Positions 58,101-64,000 of a DNA stretch of 64,000 nucleotides are shown here, one piece after another. Each line of letters opens with the position of its first letter. Position 1 is the stretch's first letter. Source of the stretch: Thinopyrum elongatum (Eukaryota; Streptophyta; Magnoliopsida; Poales; Poaceae); assembly GCA_011799875.1 (NCBI GenBank), contig CM022297.1, positions 519,300,929 through 519,364,928 of the forward strand. Direction: 5' to 3'. Made by a program: the position numbers and the translations under genes. Below the pieces are notes generated by a model. It saw only the letters and a program-made list of their open reading frames with translations, did not search any database and was not told where the DNA came from.

Positions 58101-59389
58101 GAGGCCCTATTGTTATAGTTTTCCTTTTTAGCAAGGTTATCCATTCTTCCATGAGGAAATCGTAAGACTTATTCCACAAATTGTTCCTGATGGATCCTTC
58201 CTGCATCCAAAATCTTACCCTTACTTGACGACCATGTCAATGCTATCTCGAAGCATGTCTGTGGTACTCCGATTTTCAATAAGAGCATTTGAAGCACAAT
58301 ACTAAATTTTCCTTATCAATTATCCAAACACCGTTGTATGGGTAATGTCATGAAATTCTTCTCCCCTTACCTAAAGAGTTTTCTACTTTATATCCTGTCA
58401 TGAATATCATGCTCTGCTTGTCCTTGGGAAGGATATACTCCTATTTACTTGTGTTTAAACACATTTTCCTTTCCATTGTTTTGTTTAATCTGATAGACAT
58501 AGTTTCCTTTCCATTGTTTTGTTTAACCTTTCTTGTGATCTATATGATCTAAGCAGTAATATTTTCCTGCTTATGCAAACACCTCGGTGTACAACTCTGC
58601 CAGTAAGACCCTGTTCCTATTGTTGATGACATTTCGGTAGCCGCCGATGGACGAGAACTTTGCCTATTTGGTCCGCCTCGTTCAACGAGCAGGAAAATGG
58701 TTCTCTTCGTCCCTCGCCCTTGGTACCAACATTGTTACCGACATAACTGACAGGTTATTCTCTAACATGCCTTGCTATCATGGATATGTAACATGATAGC
58801 GCCCTTCCTACTTTTAAACCACATGGTGGGCGCATAACACACAGGTCCACTGGATCGAAACCTGACTCTTCTTTACAACCGAATTCTAATGTATCCTTTG
58901 CACCTAGCTTCGTGTGTGATTCACGAGCTAAATGATATACCATTAATCATCCTGGAATCAAACACCATGTTATTCTCGTTGTTCAAACCCCCATTCCAGC
59001 TTCTGTCCAGTCATTGAATGAATGCCTACCCGTTTGAAACTTTGGTACCATCGTATATTGCACTCAGCGAATTCACTGAAATACAACTCGTGGGGTACCT
59101 TATGTATTTCCCATTGAGTTCACCATCAGATGCCCAGCTTTGTGGAGATGCGTTCTTCTGGAGTTTTTCCCATTGGTCGCGTTCATAGGACGATGGAGAT
59201 CCCGAAGAAAGGATGACGACTTGATCATGATGACCTGGAGCAGAGAAATAAAGACTTCAACGTAATGGATCGACCTCTTCGAGAAGAGCAACCAAGACCG
59301 AGAAGACCCGTTAGAATTTCGTAACCAGAATTTTCCCCTTAGTCCCCCTCTTAAATCTCGGGACGAGATTTCTTGTAGTGGAGGAGAAT
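55169..59389 (+). other. Non-coding interior of element 5
   Basis: The first ~250 bp match the element 4 leader and the last ~70 bp match its polypurine region (TCTCGGGACGAGATTTCTTG). Between them, pyrimidine-rich sequence has no frame longer than ~110 codons and no retroelement motif. Near 58466 and 58503 the leader phrase TTTCCATTGTTTTGTTTAA occurs twice, a short local duplication of leader sequence. Confidence 0.8.
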
Positions 59390-62300
59390 TGTGACGCCCG
59401 GGTAATCAAGCTACAGTAACCCTCTGGTAATGATGCCACGTCACTACGATTACTGTTGCTAATCTCGCGTTAATTCGAAACTGATTCAAATTCAAAATTC
59501 AAAATCAAGCAAACAATAAAAGTTTTCAAATATTAAAACTAAAATGTTCAATAAATAGTAGATAAATCAGAGGCTATGATAAAATTGTAAACAACATTAT
59601 TGAAATTTGATAAGTGACTTAAACATCCTCAAACAGTGGCTGAAAACATTGTTTAATAACCTTTTAATTAATACAAAATAAATATGAAATGATATTTACC
59701 CCAAATTAGTTTTTGGTGGTAGGTCATATGGTGCTGTGATTTGTGGGCCAGCTCTCATATTTTACAAAATTCATTTGATGCCCAAACAATTAGCCAAAAC
59801 AAAAATAAATAAATAAGAAAAGGAAAAACAGGACTAAAAGAAAATAAAGAAAAGGAGAAAACCCCCCTGGGCCGTGGCCCAACTGGGCCAACCCACCAGG
59901 CCCAGCCGGCCACCCACCCCACTCCCCATATCCCCCCCTGTCTAGGAAACCCTAGATCGAACCACCCCACTTCCCCCACTCCCTCTCGCTCCCCACCTCC
60001 CGATCCGATCTGGATCGGGGCTGCGACCCCATCCCCGCTCGACGTCCCGGACGCCGCCGCTTGACGCCGTCACTGGACCCCGCCGTCGCCCGTCGCCTCG
60101 TCCTCCTTGTCTCCTCCTCGCCGGCAACGCGTCCTCGTCCTCCTCCCCAAAGGCTCCACCGAGCCTCGCCGCCCCCCCTGCTCACCAACGCGGGTGAGAA
60201 CCCCGTCGCCCCCCGCCTCTACTCCTGCGCCCGCCGTGGTCTCGCTCACGCCCACTGCCCCGCGGTCGCACTCACCGCGCCTGGCCTCCGCACTCGCCGC
60301 GACCAGGCCGCGCTCCCGCATGCCCCGTCCGCCCCTGCTCACCGCACCGCTCGGCCATGCGCGCGCGCTCGCGCTCCCCGCGCCCGATGCCGCGGCCTCC
60401 TTCCCCACGCAGCGCCCGACTGCGCCCGTCGTTGCCCCGCCATGGCCATCGCCTGCGCGACCATGGCCGCGCCCGCGCCACCCCGCTCCTCGCTTCCTGC
60501 TGCGCGCTGCGAGATGCTCTGCTCCGCCCGCCTCGCCCTTGCCACGGCCACGTGAGGCCTGCGCCCATAGCCGCCCCGCTGACCGCCTCCACCACCGCGC
60601 CCCACTGCCCCGCGGCCCCCTCCGTTCGCCCCGGCGGGCCACCGCCGCAGCTAGTGCACCCCCGCTCGCGGCGCCCGTCGCCGGGTCCGCCCGCACCACC
60701 GCCCGTCACCCGGCTCCGCCCGGCGCCCGACGCCCTCATGCCCGCTAACCCGCTAGGCCCCTATGGGCTAATGACAAGTGGGGCCGTCCCCAGAACGAAA
60801 ATGGATTAAAAAGAAAAGGTTAAAAAAATGATAATAAGAAATAAAAATATATATTAATTAATTAATTAATTATTTAACTTAATTAATCTAGTTTAATTAA
60901 ACATAACTAATCCTGCTTAATTAAACCCTAATTAACCTGTTTAGTCTATGACAGGTGGGCCCCACTGGACCCACACGTCAGTTTGACCGGTCAACACCCT
61001 GTTGACTACTGATGTCATGCTGACATCAGCAAACATTATTCTGGATAATGTTGAATTAAATTAATTAAATTAATCCTAAAAATGATTTAAATCTTTTAAA
61101 ATTAATATAAAATAAACCGTAGCTCAGATGAAAATACTTTCTACATGAAAGTTGCTCAGAACGACGAGACGAATCCAAATACGTAAACCACATACCTGTC
61201 AGATGCCTCTAACTATCTGAACATGCAACTTTTTGCCTATTTCTGGCAGGTGAATAGTGCATGACTTTAGTAAAATAATCCCAAATAAATTCCTAAATTA
61301 ACTAGAACACTTAGATAGGCAGTATAACACACTAGCACTGCTTTTAGACATGTCATGCATCCCTGTTGCACCATGGCAGTGTATTTATTATTCCATTTCC
61401 CCTCCGGTCATTTGTCTGACAAATGTCCGGGACCGGGAATACTTTCCCGGATGGGCTCCCCCTTCCTCGGTACCGTGTAACCTGCGTTAGATCGCCCCTA
61501 GCACAACGTATTGCCGCGTCTTGCTTTGTGTTGCATTGATTGCTCTGTTATTTATTGTGTTCCCCCTCCGTTACCTCTTTCCGGTAGACCTCGAGGCCGC
61601 TGATGATCTGATGGTCGTCTACTTCGTTTGAAGATCCGTACCTGTCTGCAGAGCTTCCAGGCAAGCCCCCCTCCCCTTGATCACCAGATATCGCCTATTC
61701 TCCTCTATACTGCTTGCATTAGAGTAGTGTAGCATGTTACTGCTTTCCGTTAATCCTATTCTGATGCATAGCCTGACATTGTTGCTACATCTGTTGATAC
61801 CTTACCTGCAATCCTAAATACTTAGTATAGGATGCTAGTTTATCATCATTGGCCCTACATTCTTGTCAGTCTGCCTTGCTATACTATCGGGCCGTGATCA
61901 CTCGGGAGGTGATCACGGGTATATACTATACATATATACATACTATACATATGGTGACTAAAGTTGGATCGGCTCGAAGAGTACCCGCGAGTGATTCACG
62001 GATTGGGGGCTGAAAGGACCTTTGTCCCAACGGCCCTTTGTGTGGATCTTTGTGGCGGAGCGACAGGGCAGGTTGAGACCACCTAGGAGATAGGTGGGCC
62101 TGGCCCTGGTCGGCGTTCGCGTTTACTTCATAATAACACGCTTAACGAGATCTTGGTATTTGATCTGAGTCTGGCCACTGGCCTATACGCACTAACCAAC
62201 TACGCGGGAACAGTTATGGGTACTCGACGTCGTGGTATCAGCCGAAGCCTCCTAGACGTCAGCGACTGAGCGGCGTGCGCCGGGTTGGACCGCGTAACGC

Positions 62301-63383
62301 AACTTCCTTTGTAATGGAGGTTGCTAGGTCTGCTCTCCGGCCGCCCACGCAACGTGCAGGTGTGCAATGGGCGATGGGCCCAGACCCCTGCGCGCATAGG
62401 ATTTAGACCGGCGTGCTGACCTCTCTGTTAGGCCTAGGTAGGGCTGCGACGTGTTGATCTTCCGAGGCCGGGTATGACCCAGGAAAGTGTGCCCGGCCAG
62501 AGGGATCGAGCGTGTTGGGTAATGTGGTGCACCCCTGCAGGGAAGTTTATCTATTCGAATAGCCGTGTCCCTCGGTAAAAGGACGACCCAGAGTTGTACC
62601 TCGACCTTATGACAACTAGAACCGGATACTTAATAAAACACACCCTTTCAAGTGCCAGATACAACCCGGTGATTGCTCTCTCACAGGGCGACGAGGAGAG
62701 GATCATCGGGTAGGTTTATGCTATACGAAGCTACTTGGTGAACTTACCATCTACTCTCTCCTACATGCTGCAAGATGGAGGCTGCCAGAAGCGTAGTCTT
62801 CGACAGGATTAGATATCCCCCCTCTTATTCTGGCTTTCTGCAGTTCAGTCCACTGATATGGCCCTTTACACATATACCCATGCATATGTAGTGTAGCTCC
62901 TTGCTTGCGAGTACTTTGGATGAGTACTCACGGTTGGTTTGCTTCCCCCTTTTCCCCTTTTCTTTTCTTTCTGGTTGTCACAACCAGATGCTGGAGTTCA
63001 GGAGCCAGACGCCACCGTCGATGACGACCCCTACTCTGGAGGTGCCTACTACTATGTGCAGGCCGCCGCCGACGACCAGGAGTAGTTTAGGAGGATCCCA
63101 GGCAAGAGGCCTGCGCGTCTTTCGATATATATCCCAGTTTGTGCTAGCCATCTTATGGCAACTTGTTTAACTTATGTCTGTACTCAGATATTGTTGCTTC
63201 CGCTGACTCGTCTATGATCGAGCACTTGTATTCGAGCCCTCGAGGCCCCTGGCTAGTATTATGATGCTTGTATGACTTATTTTACTTTTAGAGTTGTGTT
63301 GTGATATCTTCCCGTGAGTCCCTGATCTTGATCGTACACGTTTGCGTGTATGATTAGTGTACGATTGAATCGAGGGCGTCACA
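59390..63383 (+). repeat. 3' LTR of element 5
   Basis: 3994 bp, same features as the 5' LTR: donor GT at 60194, exon-2-like block 61588-61660, last block 62988-63085, TGATGTCA/TGACATCA pair at 61010 and 61021. Divergence from the 5' LTR appears low, which suggests a fairly recent insertion; no count was made. Confidence 0.93.
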
Positions 63384-63388
63384 TGCAT

Positions 63389-63961
63389 TTCTCAAAATTT
63401 CATTTACCTCTGTTTTAAAAACTTAGCTCTGGCACCGCTGCAAATCCCTGCCTCTCACTGCGAAGGGACTATCTATTTAATTTTATGTTGAGTCATCACC
63501 TTCTCAAATAAGCGCCAGATTCTGAGAGCACTATTGTCATCCTCATGCATTGTGTATAGTTAATGTTGGATGCATCATGACTAGATCTTTTCTACCATGA
63601 ATTACAATGTTTAGTCGCTGCTTGAACTTTGAAGGTGCTCTGCATTTATGTTTTGCGGTCTCAGAAAGGGCTAGTGAGCTAACACTGTTATCATATTATA
63701 TCATGGTTGTTTTGACAAGATGTTGTCATTTGAGATATTTTATTATTGCTCGCTAGTTGATTATGTCATTGATATGAGTTAATATAATTTTTAAGAGTTA
63801 TTGTTGACATGGTTAGTTATAATCTTTGCTGAAAACCTGGGTGCTACTTAAGATTATTTATGTAAACAAGAGCAAAAGAGTTCGTAAAAGTTTTTCTTTC
63901 TCACTTTCAGTTTATCAACTGAATTGCTTGAGGACAAGCAAAGGTTTAAGCTTGGGGGAGT
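63389..63961 (+). mobile_element. Element 6: right piece of the 3' region, with polypurine tract
   Basis: Non-coding. It resembles the end of element 2 in layout, with ATTGCTTGAGGACAAGC before the polypurine tract AAGCTTGGGGGAG (about 63948-63960). Confidence 0.75.
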
Positions 63962-64000
63962 TGATACGTCTCCGTCGTATCTACTTTTTCTAACACTTTT
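63962..64000 (+). repeat. Start of the 3' LTR of element 6
   Basis: TGATACGTCTCCGTCG directly after the polypurine tract. The LTR runs out of the window. Confidence 0.8.

Larger units (their letters stand above)
51196..63383 (+). mobile_element. Element 5: LARD-type non-autonomous element with ~4-kb LTRs
   Basis: Target duplication TGCAT at 51191-51195 and 63384-63388. LTRs are 51196-55168 (3973 bp) and 59390-63383 (3994 bp). The primer site TTGGTATCAGAGCC is at 55171-55184. The interior of 4.2 kb has no gag or pol. Long LTRs, a tRNA-iMet site and a non-coding interior match the LARD class described from barley. LTR ends, leader and polypurine region are related to those of element 4 and the array. 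Confidence 0.9.

Noticed and set aside
55430..59330. Host gene or pararetrovirus in the interior of element 5
   Set aside because: No frame above ~110 codons, no known motif, and clean element borders with a target duplication around it.

Overview
The window is intergenic DNA from a large grass genome, most likely wheat, Aegilops or a close Triticeae relative. It consists almost entirely of nested Ty3/gypsy LTR retrotransposons. The evidence is the LTR ends (TGATACGTC..ATCA and TGTGACGCC/TGTAACACC..CACA), primer-binding sites resembling tRNA-Asp and tRNA-iMet, and polyproteins of Athila-like and chromodomain (Tekay/Del-like) lineages. I see no host gene, tRNA, rRNA or CRISPR array. Family names are inferred from protein motifs and layout; no database search was run.

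Layout. Element 1 (1-2354, minus) is the end of a pol-less LTR element. Element 2 (2355-50822, plus) is an Athila-like element with recognisable LTRs, gag, protease, RT, RNase H, integrase and an extra 3' ORF. Two blocks sit inside it. The first is a minus-strand chromovirus array, LTR-internal-LTR-internal-LTR (5738-22185). The second is element 3 (24937-47543, minus, pol-less, 5-bp target duplication GCCAT). Element 3 is itself interrupted in its 5' LTR by element 4 (30684-46587, plus, chromovirus, target duplication CAATG). To the right, the 3' part of another Athila-like element (element 6, 50823-51190 and 63389-64000) is interrupted by element 5 (51196-63383, target duplication TGCAT). 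Element 5 has ~4-kb LTRs around a non-coding interior, the layout known as LARD.

How the parts relate. Elements 4, 5 and the array belong to one chromovirus superfamily. They share LTR architecture, the TTGGTATCAGAGCC primer site and the polypurine region; elements 4 and 5 also share a leader. Element 5 is plausibly mobilised by its coding relatives. Pol-less element 3 shares 3' non-coding sequence with element 2, and a conserved ORF with element 1. Coding regions are mostly broken.

Most interesting observations. (1) The ~4-kb LTRs of three chromovirus subfamilies contain exon-like blocks. A conserved GGTGAG donor is followed by a 72-75 nt block bounded by AG and GCAAGC, then a last block ending in an ADDQE- or DDDQE-type C-terminus and a stop. 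The blocks join in one reading frame, so the LTR may itself be a small spliced gene. (2) A separate ORF lies between the primer site and gag, directly behind a splice-acceptor-like TTTCAG. (3) An 11-bp periodic TGACGTCA-type cluster lies in the same LTRs. Caution: several segments, notably around a 25-N gap at 37475-37499 and in the array, differ mainly by 1-2 nt indels. That looks like unpolished long-read sequence, so many frameshifts and some duplications may be assembly artefacts.
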